From Rhodocyclales bacterium (GTDB lineage Bacteria > Pseudomonadota > Gammaproteobacteria > Burkholderiales > Rhodocyclaceae), in assembly GCA_026399435.1 (NCBI GenBank), contig JAPLQX010000027.1, positions 25,175 through 89,174 of the forward strand: a stretch of 64,000 bases of DNA, given 5' to 3'. The notes under the pieces were generated by a model that did no database searches, was not told the DNA's origin, and saw only the letters and a list, made by a program, of their open reading frames with translations. The translations under genes were made by a program, and so were the position numbers. Positions 49,766-59,142 of this stretch are shown in pieces. Positions within the stretch are counted from its first letter, which is position 1, and every line of letters begins with the position of its first letter.

Positions 49766-50557
49766 TCAGTCCCGGGGGATCCAGTTGGGTTTGCGCTTCT
49801 CCAGAAACGCCGTCATGCCTTCGCGACCTTCTTCGCTGGCGCGCAGGCGCGTGATGCGCTGCACGGTGTCTTCGATGACGGCGGGCGTGACCGGCTTCCA
49901 CGCCACGGCGGAGATCAGCGCCTTGCACTCGGCCATGGCTCCCGGCGCATTGTTCAGCAGCGCATCGACGATCTCGCCGACGGCCTCGTCGAGCGCTTCG
50001 GCGTCGGTCACCAGTTCGTGCAGGAGGCCGATGCGGTAGGCCTCGGCAGCCGAGAAGCGTTCCGCCGTCAGCATGTAGCGCCGCGCATAGCGTTCGCCGA
50101 TGGCGGCGATGACATGCGGGCTGATCACGGCGGGGATCAGCCCGAGCTTGACTTCGGTCAGCGAGAACTCGGCGTCGATGGTACCGATCGCCACGTCGCA
50201 GCAGGCCACCAGGCCGACGCCGCCGCCGAAGGCCGGACCCTGGATGCGGGCCACGGTCGGTTTCGGACAATGCGACAGGCGGCGCAGCATCTCGGCAAGG
50301 GCGTGTGCGTCGCGCAGGTTCTCGGGGTGCGTGTAGCCCGCGGCGCGCTTCATCCAGTTGAGGTCGGCACCGGCGCAGAAGCTCTTGCCGGTACTCGAAA
50401 GCACCAGCACCCGCACGGCTGGATCTTTCGACATCTGGTCGATGGCGGTAGACAGTTCGGCGATCAGCGCGTCGTCGAAGGCGTTGTGCCGCTCGGGACG
50501 ATTGAGGGTGATGATGCCGACGCCGATGTCGGTTTCGGTAATGATGTTGTTGTACAT
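49766..50557 (-). CDS. liuC: 3-methylglutaconyl-CoA hydratase (crotonase family)
   Basis: LiuC hydrates 3-methylglutaconyl-CoA to HMG-CoA. ATG 50557 gives 263 aa (Y-N-N-I-I-T-E-T); the frame upstream runs into repeat R2. Oxyanion-hole segments GKSFCAGADLNWMKR and GPAFGGGVGLVACCDVAIG are intact, with EVKLGLIPAVISPHV conserved in hydratases of this group. It sits between liuB (112 bp away, separated by R2) and liuD (4 bp). Confidence 0.94.
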   Translation of the reverse strand: MYNNIITETDIGVGIITLNRPERHNAFDDALIAELSTAIDQMSKDPAVRVLVLSSTGKSFCAGADLNWMKRAAGYTHPENLRDAHALAEMLRRLSHCPKPTVARIQGPAFGGGVGLVACCDVAIGTIDAEFSLTEVKLGLIPAVISPHVIAAIGERYARRYMLTAERFSAAEAYRIGLLHELVTDAEALDEAVGEIVDALLNNAPGAMAECKALISAVAWKPVTPAVIEDTVQRITRLRASEEGREGMTAFLEKRKPNWIPRD

Positions 50558-50569
50558 GGTGCCTCCGCT

Positions 50570-50662
50570 GGGCCGCCCCAAGGAGGCAGCGTTGCTGTTG
50601 ACTGGAACACGCATCGCGTGCGAACCGTGATCGCCCCCTTCCTCGGGAAGGGGGATTGGGGA
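50570..50662. repeat. Intergenic repeat R2, copy 2
   Basis: Shares ends with 39763-39855: GGGCCGCCCCAAGG at the left, a divergent middle, then CGAACCGTG(A)TCG and the hairpin CCCCCTTCC/GAAGGGGG. It separates liuB from liuC inside the operon, so transcripts from the liu promoter would carry it as an internal hairpin. Confidence 0.75.
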
Positions 50663-50674
50663 GAAGGTCCTCAT

Positions 50675-52282
50675 TTACATGCGGAACACGCCGAACTTGG
50701 TCGGCAGGATGGGTGCGTTCAGTGAGGCGGAAATTCCGAGGCTCAGGGTGCGCCGCGTCTGCGCCGGGTCGAGCACGCCGTCGTCCCAGATGCGCGCCGT
50801 GGCGTAGTAGGGATGGCCCTGGGTTTCGTACTGGGCGCGGATCGGGGCGCGAAAGGCTTCCTCGTCTTCCTTGCTCCACTGCTTGCCAGCGGATTCCATG
50901 CCGTCGCGCTTGATGGTGGACAAGACCGAGGCGGCCTGTTCGCCGCCCATCACGCTGATGCGCGCGTTGGGCCACATCCACAGCATGCGCGGGCTGTAGG
51001 CGCGGCCGCACATGCCGTAATTGCCGGCGCCGAAGCTGCCGCCGATGATCATGGTGAACTTCGGCACCTGCGCCGTCGCCACCGCGGTGACCATCTTCGC
51101 ACCGTCCTTGGCAATGCCGCTGTTCTCGTACTTGCGGCCGACCATGAAGCCGGTGATGTTCTGCAGGAACAGCAGCGGAATGCCGCGCTGGGCGCAGAGC
51201 TCGATGAAGTGCGCACCCTTCTGCGCCGATTCGCCGAAGAGGATGCCGTTGTTGGCGACGATGCCGAGCGGATAACCATGCAGCCGCGCGAAGCCGGTGA
51301 CCAGCGTGGTGCCGTAGCGCGACTTGAACTCGTCGAAGCGCGAGCCGTCGACCAGGCGCGCGATGACCTCGCGCACGTCGTAGGGCTTGCGCGTATCGAA
51401 GGGAATCACGCCCCAGAGTTCGGACGGATCGTAGAGCGGCTCTTCCGGCGTAGCGATGTCGAGCGAGACCGGCTTCTGCCAGTTGAGGTTGCCGACGATG
51501 CGCCGCGCGATCGACAGCGCGTGATGGTCGTTCTCGGCGAGATGGTCGCAGACGCCGGAAATACGCGTATGCACGTCGCCGCCGCCGAGGTCCTCGGCGC
51601 TCACCACTTCTCCGGTGGCGGCCTTGACCAGCGGCGGGCCGCCGAGAAAAATCGTGCCCTGGTTCTTGACGATGATCGACTCGTCGGACATGGCCGGCAT
51701 GTAGGCGCCGCCCGCGGTGCAGGAACCCATGACGACGCCGATCTGCGGAATGCCCAGCGCCGACATGTTGGCCTGGTTGTAGAAGATGCGGCCGAAGTGG
51801 TCGCGGTCGGGGAACACCTCGTCCTGCGTCGGCAGGTTGGCGCCGCCCGAATCGACCAGATAAATGCAGGGCAGGCGATTCTGCAGCGCAATTTCCTGCG
51901 CGCGCAGATGCTTCTTCACGGTCAGCGGGAAGTAGGAACCGCCCTTCACCGTCGCGTCGTTGGCGACGATCATGCACTCGACGCCCTTGACCCGGCCGAT
52001 GCCGGTAACCACGCCGGCCGACGCCACGTCGCCGCTGTACATGCCCATCGCCGCGAGCGCGGAGAATTCGAGGAAGGCCGCGCCCGGATCGAGCAGCGCG
52101 TTGATCCGCTCCCGCGGCAGCAGCTTGCCGCGCGCCTTGTGCTTGGCCGCAGTCTCGGGCGAACCGCCGCCCGAGACCGCGATGGTCTTCTCGCGCAGGT
52201 CGAGGACCAGCGCAGCCATCGCCGCGGCGTTGGCCTTGAATTCATCGCTGCGGGTGTTGAGTTTCGATTTGATGACGGACAC
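50675..52282 (-). CDS. liuB: Methylcrotonyl-CoA carboxylase carboxyltransferase (beta) subunit
   Basis: LiuB transfers the carboxyl from biotin to 3-methylcrotonyl-CoA. GTG 52282, overlapping the upstream gene's stop by one base, gives a 535-aa protein (S-V-I-K-S-K-L-N). Carboxyltransferase motifs are visible: [39 protein letters not shown], and [24 protein letters not shown] in the second half. It is on the minus strand with liuC downstream. Confidence 0.96.
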   Translation of the reverse strand: MSVIKSKLNTRSDEFKANAAAMAALVLDLREKTIAVSGGGSPETAAKHKARGKLLPRERINALLDPGAAFLEFSALAAMGMYSGDVASAGVVTGIGRVKGVECMIVANDATVKGGSYFPLTVKKHLRAQEIALQNRLPCIYLVDSGGANLPTQDEVFPDRDHFGRIFYNQANMSALGIPQIGVVMGSCTAGGAYMPAMSDESIIVKNQGTIFLGGPPLVKAATGEVVSAEDLGGGDVHTRISGVCDHLAENDHHALSIARRIVGNLNWQKPVSLDIATPEEPLYDPSELWGVIPFDTRKPYDVREVIARLVDGSRFDEFKSRYGTTLVTGFARLHGYPLGIVANNGILFGESAQKGAHFIELCAQRGIPLLFLQNITGFMVGRKYENSGIAKDGAKMVTAVATAQVPKFTMIIGGSFGAGNYGMCGRAYSPRMLWMWPNARISVMGGEQAASVLSTIKRDGMESAGKQWSKEDEEAFRAPIRAQYETQGHPYYATARIWDDGVLDPAQTRRTLSLGISASLNAPILPTKFGVFRM

Positions 52283-52887
52283 TAGAATCCTCCCGTGGCA
52301 AGCCACTTGTCGATTTGCGGCAGGCGGTCGGCGCCCCAGAAGGGCTCGCCATCCACCACGATGTACGGTGCGCCGAACATGCCCTTGGCGATCGCGGCGT
52401 CGGTTTCCTGCCTGACGCGGTCCTTGATTTCCGGCGTGGCGATGGCCGCCGCGAAGGCATCGCGGTCGATGCCCAGTTGGTCGACGATTTCCAGCACCAC
52501 GGGCAGCTCGCTGACGTCGCGCCCATCGATCCAGTAGGCGCGGAACACGGCATGGGCGAACTCGCGCGCCTTGGCGCAGTCCTGATCGTGCAGCCAGTAG
52601 TAGCCGCGCGCCGCGGCCAGCGTGGCGAGCGGAAACTTGGGCGGGAACGTGTACGGTATGCCGAGGAAGCGCGCCGAGCGGTCGAAGTCGCGCTTGCTGT
52701 ATTCACCCTTGAGCGGGATGGTGATCAGCAGCGGCATGTTCGAAGCCTTGAACGCGGCGCCGAGCATCATCGGCCGCCACTTGACCTTGCGCCCGTGCTT
52801 CGCCGCGAGATCGTCGATCAGTTCGCTGGCGAGGTAGGAATAGGGCGAGGAAAAGTCGAACCAGAACTCGATGGGGTCGTTGTCCAT
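52282..52887 (-). CDS. 2-hydroxychromene-2-carboxylate isomerase-like DsbA-fold protein
   Basis: ATG 52887 has a strong ribosome site (GGAGGG) and gives 201 aa. The start [15 protein letters not shown] and the end [19 protein letters not shown] mark the DsbA-fold, GST-kappa-like HCCA isomerase family. Known members isomerise aromatic-degradation intermediates with glutathione, but many are of unknown substrate, and a glutathione role in the liu operon is only a guess. Its stop overlaps the liuB start (TAGTG), and VapC ends 49 bp upstream. Confidence 0.87.
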   Translation of the reverse strand: MDNDPIEFWFDFSSPYSYLASELIDDLAAKHGRKVKWRPMMLGAAFKASNMPLLITIPLKGEYSKRDFDRSARFLGIPYTFPPKFPLATLAAARGYYWLHDQDCAKAREFAHAVFRAYWIDGRDVSELPVVLEIVDQLGIDRDAFAAAIATPEIKDRVRQETDAAIAKGMFGAPYIVVDGEPFWGADRLPQIDKWLATGGF

Positions 52888-52936
52888 TCTTCCCTCCTGA
52901 TGTTGGGGGCGGTTCATGTGGCTATTCATCGCCGTC

Positions 52937-53299
52937 TCAATGCGCCGCCAGCCCGCAGCCGAACTCGTGCGCCACCTGTTGCAGCGCCTTGTCCAGCGTC
53001 CACAATTGCAGGCGGTCGATAAGTGCGGCGGCGAGCAGATGGCTGTCGACATAGCCGAGGCCACGGCCGGCCAGATGGCGTTCGGCGATCAGATGCATCA
53101 CTTCGTCGTGGCTGGCACAGTGGCAACGATGCAATTGGCCGAACATGGCGAGTTTCGCCTGGCTGATGCCACCCAGCACCATTTCGCCGATCACATAGTC
53201 GTGCATCACGACGTCGCCCAGATTCAGGAGATCGAGGATGGGAGCATTCTTATGGCGCAGGTAGTCCACCCAGACTGATGTGTCGGCGAGAATTCTCAT
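52937..53299 (-). CDS. vapC: VapC-type PIN-domain toxin
   Basis: The 120-aa PIN RNase shows the acidic residues D6 (ILADTSVWVDYL), E39 (GEMVLGG), D85 (LGYVDSHLLAAAL) and D103 (WTLDKAL). VapC toxins cleave specific RNAs and are neutralised by VapB. The start overlaps the vapB stop by 4 bases (ATGA). The pair interrupts a run of catabolic genes on the same strand. Confidence 0.92.
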   Translation of the reverse strand: MRILADTSVWVDYLRHKNAPILDLLNLGDVVMHDYVIGEMVLGGISQAKLAMFGQLHRCHCASHDEVMHLIAERHLAGRGLGYVDSHLLAAALIDRLQLWTLDKALQQVAHEFGCGLAAH

Positions 53300-53550
53300 G
53301 GGTTTGCCTTCGAGCGCTTCCTGGCCCGATAGGGCGTCGCCTCTGGCTCCGATACGAAATGAGGCGGTCGGCGACGTGGCGATGCAACAACATCAGGCTC
53401 CGTACCGGCCAGCAATGCCAGCCGCTGGGAGGCGAGACGATGACGCATTTCCAGCAAGGCTTCGCGCAGCAACTGGGAGCGGTCGCGAATGCCACTCAAC
53501 TGTTCGACATCAGCCAGCAGATCTTCATCCAGGGTGACTGTGGTTCTCAT
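53296..53550 (-). CDS. vapB: VapB-type ribbon-helix-helix antitoxin
   Basis: The 84-aa protein begins M-R-T-T-V-T-L-D-E-D-L-L-A-D-V, a ribbon-helix-helix DNA-binding start, with G-I-R-D-R-S-Q-L-L-R-E-A-L typical of the second helix. The basic Arg/Pro C-terminal tail would wrap VapC. Inverted repeats of TGATGC-type sequence lie directly upstream, the likely operator for autoregulation. Confidence 0.88.
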   Translation of the reverse strand: MRTTVTLDEDLLADVEQLSGIRDRSQLLREALLEMRHRLASQRLALLAGTEPDVVASPRRRPPHFVSEPEATPYRARKRSKANP

Positions 53551-53570
53551 CGGATTCTCCAGGGCGTTAT

Positions 53571-53616
53571 GGATGCATCAAATATAGCATCAAATGATGC
53601 AGATCATGATGCACTG
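53571..53616. promoter_or_regulatory. Probable VapBC operator with repeated TGATGC/GCATCA units
   Basis: GCATCA-AA-TGATGC is a perfect 14-bp interrupted palindrome (53587-53600), flanked by GATGCATC (53572-53579) and CATGATGCA (53605-53613). Closely spaced inverted units just upstream of vapB are typical of ribbon-helix-helix antitoxin operators. They extend over the acyl-CoA dehydrogenase stop codon. Confidence 0.6.
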
Positions 53617-54743
53617 TCCAGCGACCTTCCGATGACCAGCCGCTGGATGTCTGACGCGCCTTCGTAGATCTGGCAGACGCGCACGTCGCGATAAATGCGC
53701 TCGACCGGGAAATCGGCGACATAGCCGTAGCCGCCATGGATCTGGATCGCGTCGGAACAGACCTTCTCGGCCATCTCGGAGGCGAACAGCTTGGCCATCG
53801 AGGCTTCCTTCAGACAGGGCCGGCCGGCGTCGCGCAGGGCGGCGGCGTGATGCACCATCTGCCGCGCGACTTCGATCTGCGTCGCCATGTCGGCGAGACG
53901 GAAGTTGACGGCCTGATGTTCGAAGATCGGCTTACCGAAGCTCTCGCGTTCATGCGCGTAGTGCAACGCCGCCTCGAATGCCGCGCGGGCCATGCCGACC
54001 GCCTGCGCCGAAATGCCGATGCGGCCGCCTTCGAGATTCGACAGCGCGATGCGGTAGCCCTGCCCTTCGGCCCCCAGCAGATTTCCCGCGGGGATGCGGC
54101 AGTTCTCGAACAGGATCTGCGCCGTGTCCGAGGCATGCTGGCCGAGCTTTTCCTCGACCCGCGCGACAATGTAGCCCGGGGTGTCGGCCGGCACGATGAA
54201 GGCCGAGATGCCCTTCTTGCCGGCGCCCGGATCGGTGACGGCGAACACCACCGCGACCTGTGCATTCTTGCCCGTGGTGATGAACTGCTTGACGCCGTTC
54301 ACCACCCAGTGATCGCCATCGCGGACTGCCTTGGTGCGGATCGCCGCTGCGTCGGAGCCGACATGCGGTTCGGTCAGGCAGAAGCAGCCCAGCCATTCGC
54401 CGCTGGCGAGCTTCCTGAGGTATTTCTCTTTCTGCGCGTCGCTGCCGAAGGCGTTGATCGGGCCGCAGACCACCGAGTTCTGCACGCTGATGATGGTGGA
54501 TGTCGCCCCGTCGCCGGCGGCGATTTCCTCCAGCGCCAGGGCCAGTGAAACATAATCGAGACCCGCGCCACCCCATTCTTCGGGCACCACCATGCCGCAG
54601 ACGCCGAGTTCGCCGAGCGCACGCAGTTCTTCGCGTGGAAAGTGCGAAGTCCTGTCCCATTCGGCGGCTTTCGGTGCGAGCTGTTCGCGCGCGAAGTCGC
54701 GCAGCATGTCGCGGATCTGTTCCTGTTCTTCGGTGAGGATCAT
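53604..54743 (-). CDS. Short/branched-chain acyl-CoA dehydrogenase
   Basis: ATG 54743 overlaps the preceding stop (ATGA) and gives 379 aa. FAD- and substrate-binding motifs are intact: [28 protein letters not shown], and the C-terminal catalytic region [14 protein letters not shown], where Glu is expected as the base (short-chain type, unlike isovaleryl-CoA dehydrogenase). It probably oxidises short or 2-methyl-branched acyl-CoA such as from isoleucine or valine. This complements LiuA, which is a separate gene in the same cluster. Confidence 0.9.
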   Translation of the reverse strand: MILTEEQEQIRDMLRDFAREQLAPKAAEWDRTSHFPREELRALGELGVCGMVVPEEWGGAGLDYVSLALALEEIAAGDGATSTIISVQNSVVCGPINAFGSDAQKEKYLRKLASGEWLGCFCLTEPHVGSDAAAIRTKAVRDGDHWVVNGVKQFITTGKNAQVAVVFAVTDPGAGKKGISAFIVPADTPGYIVARVEEKLGQHASDTAQILFENCRIPAGNLLGAEGQGYRIALSNLEGGRIGISAQAVGMARAAFEAALHYAHERESFGKPIFEHQAVNFRLADMATQIEVARQMVHHAAALRDAGRPCLKEASMAKLFASEMAEKVCSDAIQIHGGYGYVADFPVERIYRDVRVCQIYEGASDIQRLVIGRSLDSAS

Positions 54744-55482
54744 TCGTAGTCCTTGTAGCTCTTGCTGCCGGGAATCGGCTCGCCCGAGTCGCGCATGCGC
54801 ACGGCCTCTTTGTAGCCTTTCTCCTCGGCATGATGCTTGAACCACTGGCCCTCGGGCGAGTGGCGCGTGATGCCGTCGAACAGCGTGGCGATCATCTGGG
54901 TATTGGCGAGGCCCATGTTGTCGTAGGCCTGATTGATCATGAGCTTTTGCATCATGAGCTGGTTCTTCGGCACGCCGGCCATGCGGTTCGCCAGCTTCAG
55001 CACGGCGTCTTCGAGTTCGGCCTCGGGCACAGCGTCGATGACGAGGCCCCATTTCTTCGCGGTCTTGCCGTCGATGGTGTCGCCGGTCAGCAGCATGCGC
55101 TTGGCCTTCTCGGCGCCGAGGCGATAGACCCACATCGCCGTGGTCGGGCAGCCCCAGACGCGCGCCGGCATGTAGCCGATCTTCGCGTCCTCGGCCATCA
55201 CCACGAGGTCGCAGCACAGCGCGATGTCGCTGCCGCCGGCTGCGTGCAGGGCGTATCGACGTCGGCTTCGGCAAAGTCCTTGAGGTCGTAGCCGGAGCAG
55301 AAGGCGCGCCCCGCGCCCTGCAGGATGATGACGTGGATGCCCTCATCGGCATTTGCCCGCTCGACCGCGAGGCGGATTTCGCGGGGCATCGCCGGCACGA
55401 TCGCGTTGAGCCGCTCGGGCCGGTTCAGCGTGATGCGCGCGATGCGCCCCTCGGCGGCGTAGGTGAGGGTCTGGTACTCCAT
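54740..55482 (-). pseudogene. Enoyl-CoA hydratase/isomerase, broken by internal deletion and frameshift
   Basis: The N-terminal part (ATG 55482 with GGAGG upstream: M-E-Y-Q-T-L-T-Y-A) runs through [17 protein letters not shown], then leaves frame near 55250. The C-terminal part resumes in another frame at [18 protein letters not shown] and continues normally to 54740. In intact homologues these segments are separated by about 40-50 residues, so a deletion (non-multiple of three) removed the middle, including the approach to the second oxyanion-hole glycine. The product cannot be a normal crotonase. The gene start lies 19 bp from repeat R1 copy 2. Confidence 0.85.
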
Positions 55483-55500
55483 AGTCACCTCCTGCGCTTT

Positions 55501-55637
55501 TGAAGAAATCGTAGCGAGCGGGCCGCAGCGGGGTGCGGCCGGAGCGCAGCTACCGGAATGTACGTTTCTGTACATGAGGATAGCGAGCACCGCCCAAGCC
55601 CCGATCCGACACGCGCAGTAGATTTATTCATAAGCGC

Positions 55638-55642
<5 letters not shown>
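55501..55642. repeat. Intergenic repeat R1, copy 2
   Basis: Same repeat as 37777-37957 and 58484-58615, about 95% identical to copy 3. Hairpins ATGTAC-GTTTCT-GTACAT (55558-55575) and GCCGCA-6 nt-TGCGGC (around 55522-55539). Its right edge includes the thiolase stop codon, as copy 1 includes that of the flavin reductase. The minus-strand frame reads M-N-K-S-T-A-R-V-G-S-G-L-G-R. Confidence 0.88.
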
Positions 55643-56819
<1,177 letters not shown>

Positions 56820-56830
56820 GGGGTTCTCCT

Positions 56831-58018
56831 TCAGTTCAAGGTGGCGAGCGCCATTTCGTAGCGCTCGGAAATATGTTCGGGGCTGCTGACCGTAAGTCCG
56901 AGATCGCGTACCAGGCCGTCCTTGAGGCCGTAGATCCAGCCGTGAATGGTAATGCTCTGGCCGCGCTGCCAGGCGTCCTCGACGACGATGGTGCGCGCGA
57001 CGTTGATCACCTGTTCCAGCACGTTGAGTTCGCAGAGGCGATCGTGGCGCCTGTCCTCGGGCAGTTCGTCGATGCGCGCCAGGTGCTTGACATGGACGTC
57101 CTGCACATGACGCAGCCAGAGGTCGGCGAGGCCGACGCGCTGATGGTTCAGCGCCGCCTGCACGCCGCCGCAGCCGTAGTGGCCGACGACCATGATGTGC
57201 TTGACCTTGAGCACGTCGATGGCGAACTGGATCACCGACAGGCAGTTGAGGTCGGTGTGCACCACGACGTTGGCGACGTTGCGATGGACGAAGACTTCGC
57301 CCGGCAGCAGGCCGACGATCTGGTTGGCCGGCACGCGCGAGTCGGAACAGCCGATCCAGAGGTATTGCGGCGATTGCAGGTGCGAGAGGCGCTCGAAGTA
57401 GTCGGGGTCGACCTCGCGGATCTGGCGCGACCAGGCGCGGTTGAAGTCGAACAGGTGGAACAGGTTCTGGTTGGCCACCTCGTCTTCCGACCAGTTTTCG
57501 AGATCGAGGGCGAGGAACTGGGTGCCTTCGACCGGCGTCTGGTAGTAGGCCGGCGCCTGCATGAAACCCAGTTCGCGATACAGCTTCACGGCGATGCGCA
57601 TCGCCGGCAGGGTATCGAGCAGAATCTTGCGGTAACCGATCTGGCGCGCCGCGCGAATCGCCGAGAGGGCCAGTTCGCGGCCAATCCCGAGGCCGCGACG
57701 GGAAGGTTCCACATACAGGCGCTTGAGTTCGCAAACCCCCTCGGCGAAGGGCCGGATGCCGACGCAGCCGGCGCCGCATTTCTCACCATTTGCATCAACC
57801 TCGGCGTAGAACAGTCGGCCGTGCGGCGCGGCGTAGCGGCCCGGCAAGGTCGCCATTTCCTCGTCGAAATTCTGGAAGCAAAGATCGACGCCGAGCCATG
57901 CCGCATAGTTGCGGAAGAACTGGCGCACCTGTTCGAGCTCCGCCGTGTCGCCGGGACCGAGGGCGCGCACGCTGGGCGCCGTGGCGTCAGCGCCGACTCT
58001 TGAGGTGGGCTCGGCCAT
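56831..58018 (-). CDS. Fusion of GNAT acetyltransferase and beta-carbonic anhydrase
   Basis: One uninterrupted 395-aa reading frame has two domains. Residues about 17-172 are a GNAT N-acetyltransferase, with acetyl-CoA loop RRGLGIGREL (108-117) and Y-R-E-L-G-F at 147-152. Residues about 183-395 are a beta-carbonic anhydrase with zinc ligands C224, H280, C283 and the catalytic pair D226/R228 (CSDSRVP, GHYGCGG). Carbonic anhydrase might supply bicarbonate to the MCC carboxylase of the same cluster, and the GNAT might acylate a protein; both are inference. The N-terminus (S-R-V-G-A-D-A-T-A-P) comes from a 25-bp motif copy. Confidence 0.92.
   Translation of the reverse strand: MAEPTSRVGADATAPSVRALGPGDTAELEQVRQFFRNYAAWLGVDLCFQNFDEEMATLPGRYAAPHGRLFYAEVDANGEKCGAGCVGIRPFAEGVCELKRLYVEPSRRGLGIGRELALSAIRAARQIGYRKILLDTLPAMRIAVKLYRELGFMQAPAYYQTPVEGTQFLALDLENWSEDEVANQNLFHLFDFNRAWSRQIREVDPDYFERLSHLQSPQYLWIGCSDSRVPANQIVGLLPGEVFVHRNVANVVVHTDLNCLSVIQFAIDVLKVKHIMVVGHYGCGGVQAALNHQRVGLADLWLRHVQDVHVKHLARIDELPEDRRHDRLCELNVLEQVINVARTIVVEDAWQRGQSITIHGWIYGLKDGLVRDLGLTVSSPEHISERYEMALATLN
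57976..58000 (-). repeat. 25-bp motif, copy h (inside the GNAT-carbonic anhydrase gene)
   Basis: The minus strand reads AGAGTCGGCGCTGACGCCAC then GGCGC. It encodes R-V-G-A-D-A-T-A at the disordered N-terminus, the same frame as copy b. Confidence 0.72.
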
Positions 58019-58030
58019 TGAGGTCGCCCC

Positions 58031-58471
58031 TCACACCGCCCAGGGCAGTTCGTAGGCGACGACCAGTTCGCGCGCCTTGTCGGCCGCCGCCTTGGGCAGG
58101 TGACAGCTCTTGCGCGTCTCGGTGTCGAGATGGACTCCGGTGAGCAGCGTGATCGCGGAAACCGTGTCCTTGTCGGCATTGCGCATTTCGTGGAAGAAGA
58201 CGATCTTCTTGTCGCTGACGCTGACGACGCCGGTCCGCACCGCCACGGTGTCGCCGGCATGCAGCTCGCGCTGGTAGCTGAGACGCTGGTCCACGGCCAC
58301 CATGCCCCGACGATGTTCGCGCAGGAAGGCGGCGCTCATGCCCAGGTGGGACATCAGGTTCCAGGTCGCCTCGTCGAACTTGCCGACGTACCACATGACG
58401 TTCATGTGATTCATGTGGTCGCAGTGCCACGGGTAGACCGTGCCGCGATAAGTGTCCAAGAGGCCGCTCAT
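58031..58471 (-). CDS. Acyl-CoA thioesterase, 4HBT hotdog fold
   Basis: ATG 58471 gives a 146-aa hotdog protein, with the 4-hydroxybenzoyl-CoA thioesterase-like start Y-R-G-T-V-Y-P-W-H-C-D-H-M-N-H-M-N-V (D in the catalytic position) and the central helix Y-V-G-K-F-D-E-A-T-W. It probably hydrolyses CoA esters, possibly those trapped in the leucine pathway. It lies between the R1 repeat copy 3 upstream and the fusion gene downstream. Confidence 0.88.
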   Translation of the reverse strand: MSGLLDTYRGTVYPWHCDHMNHMNVMWYVGKFDEATWNLMSHLGMSAAFLREHRRGMVAVDQRLSYQRELHAGDTVAVRTGVVSVSDKKIVFFHEMRNADKDTVSAITLLTGVHLDTETRKSCHLPKAAADKARELVVAYELPWAV

Positions 58472-58483
58472 GACGTAACCCTG

Positions 58484-58615
58484 TGAAGAAATCGTAGCGA
58501 GCGAGCCGCAGCGGGGTGCGGCCGGAGCACAGCTACCGGAATGTACGTTTCTGTACATGAGGATAGCGAGCACCGCCCAAGCCCCGATCCGGTTCGCGCA
58601 GTAGATTTATTCATA
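58484..58615. repeat. Intergenic repeat R1, copy 3
   Basis: Same as copies at 37777 and 55501, with hairpins ATGTAC-GTTTCT-GTACAT (58541-58558) and GCCGCA-6 nt-TGCGGC (around 58505-58522). It occupies nearly the whole gap between the hotdog gene (58621) and the thioesterase start (58471). The minus-strand frame reads M-N-K-S-T-A-R-T-G-S-G-L-G-R, confirming conservation of the first residues in all three. Confidence 0.88.
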
Positions 58616-58620
58616 GGGTT

Positions 58621-59142
58621 TTAGACATTGAAGATCAGACAGGTGGTGGTGGCATGGGCGTAGAGCTTGCCGTCGGCATCGACCAGCTTGCCTTCCGCGG
58701 TGCCGATCTGCTTGCCGACGTGGATCACTTTGCCCTCGGCACGCACCGGGCCGACGCGGTCGGTCAGCGCACGGATGTAATTCACCTTCAGTTCGATGGT
58801 GGTGTAGCCCTGCCCGGCTTCGAGTGTGGACTGGATCGCGCAGGCGACGCAGGAATCGAGCATCGTGGCATGCACGCCACCGTGCACCGTGCCGATCGGG
58901 TTGTAATGGCGATGCTGCGGCGTGCACTGAAATACCGCACGGCCCTTTTCGGCCTCCACCAGGAAGAAGCCCAGCGTGTCACTGATCGGCGGCCGCGGCA
59001 GTTCGCCGACGATCATCTTCTGGAACAACTCCAGCCCCGTGCATTCGCGCAGGTTTTCCAATGTCAGCACGCCGGGACCGGAAGACCGCGCCAGCACCTC
59101 GTCCTGCAGCTTCTGCCACTCTTCCCTTTTCTGCGCACTCAT
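58621..59142 (-). CDS. PaaI-type hotdog thioesterase
   Basis: ATG 59142 overlaps the liuA stop by one base (TGATG). The 173-aa protein has an extended N-terminus, then the hotdog core with HYNPIGTVHGGVHATMLDSCVACAIQSTLE, where HGG and D are family active-site features. It likely removes CoA from pathway or dead-end acyl-CoA esters. One of three hotdog genes in the cluster. Confidence 0.9.
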   Translation of the reverse strand: MSAQKREEWQKLQDEVLARSSGPGVLTLENLRECTGLELFQKMIVGELPRPPISDTLGFFLVEAEKGRAVFQCTPQHRHYNPIGTVHGGVHATMLDSCVACAIQSTLEAGQGYTTIELKVNYIRALTDRVGPVRAEGKVIHVGKQIGTAEGKLVDADGKLYAHATTTCLIFNV

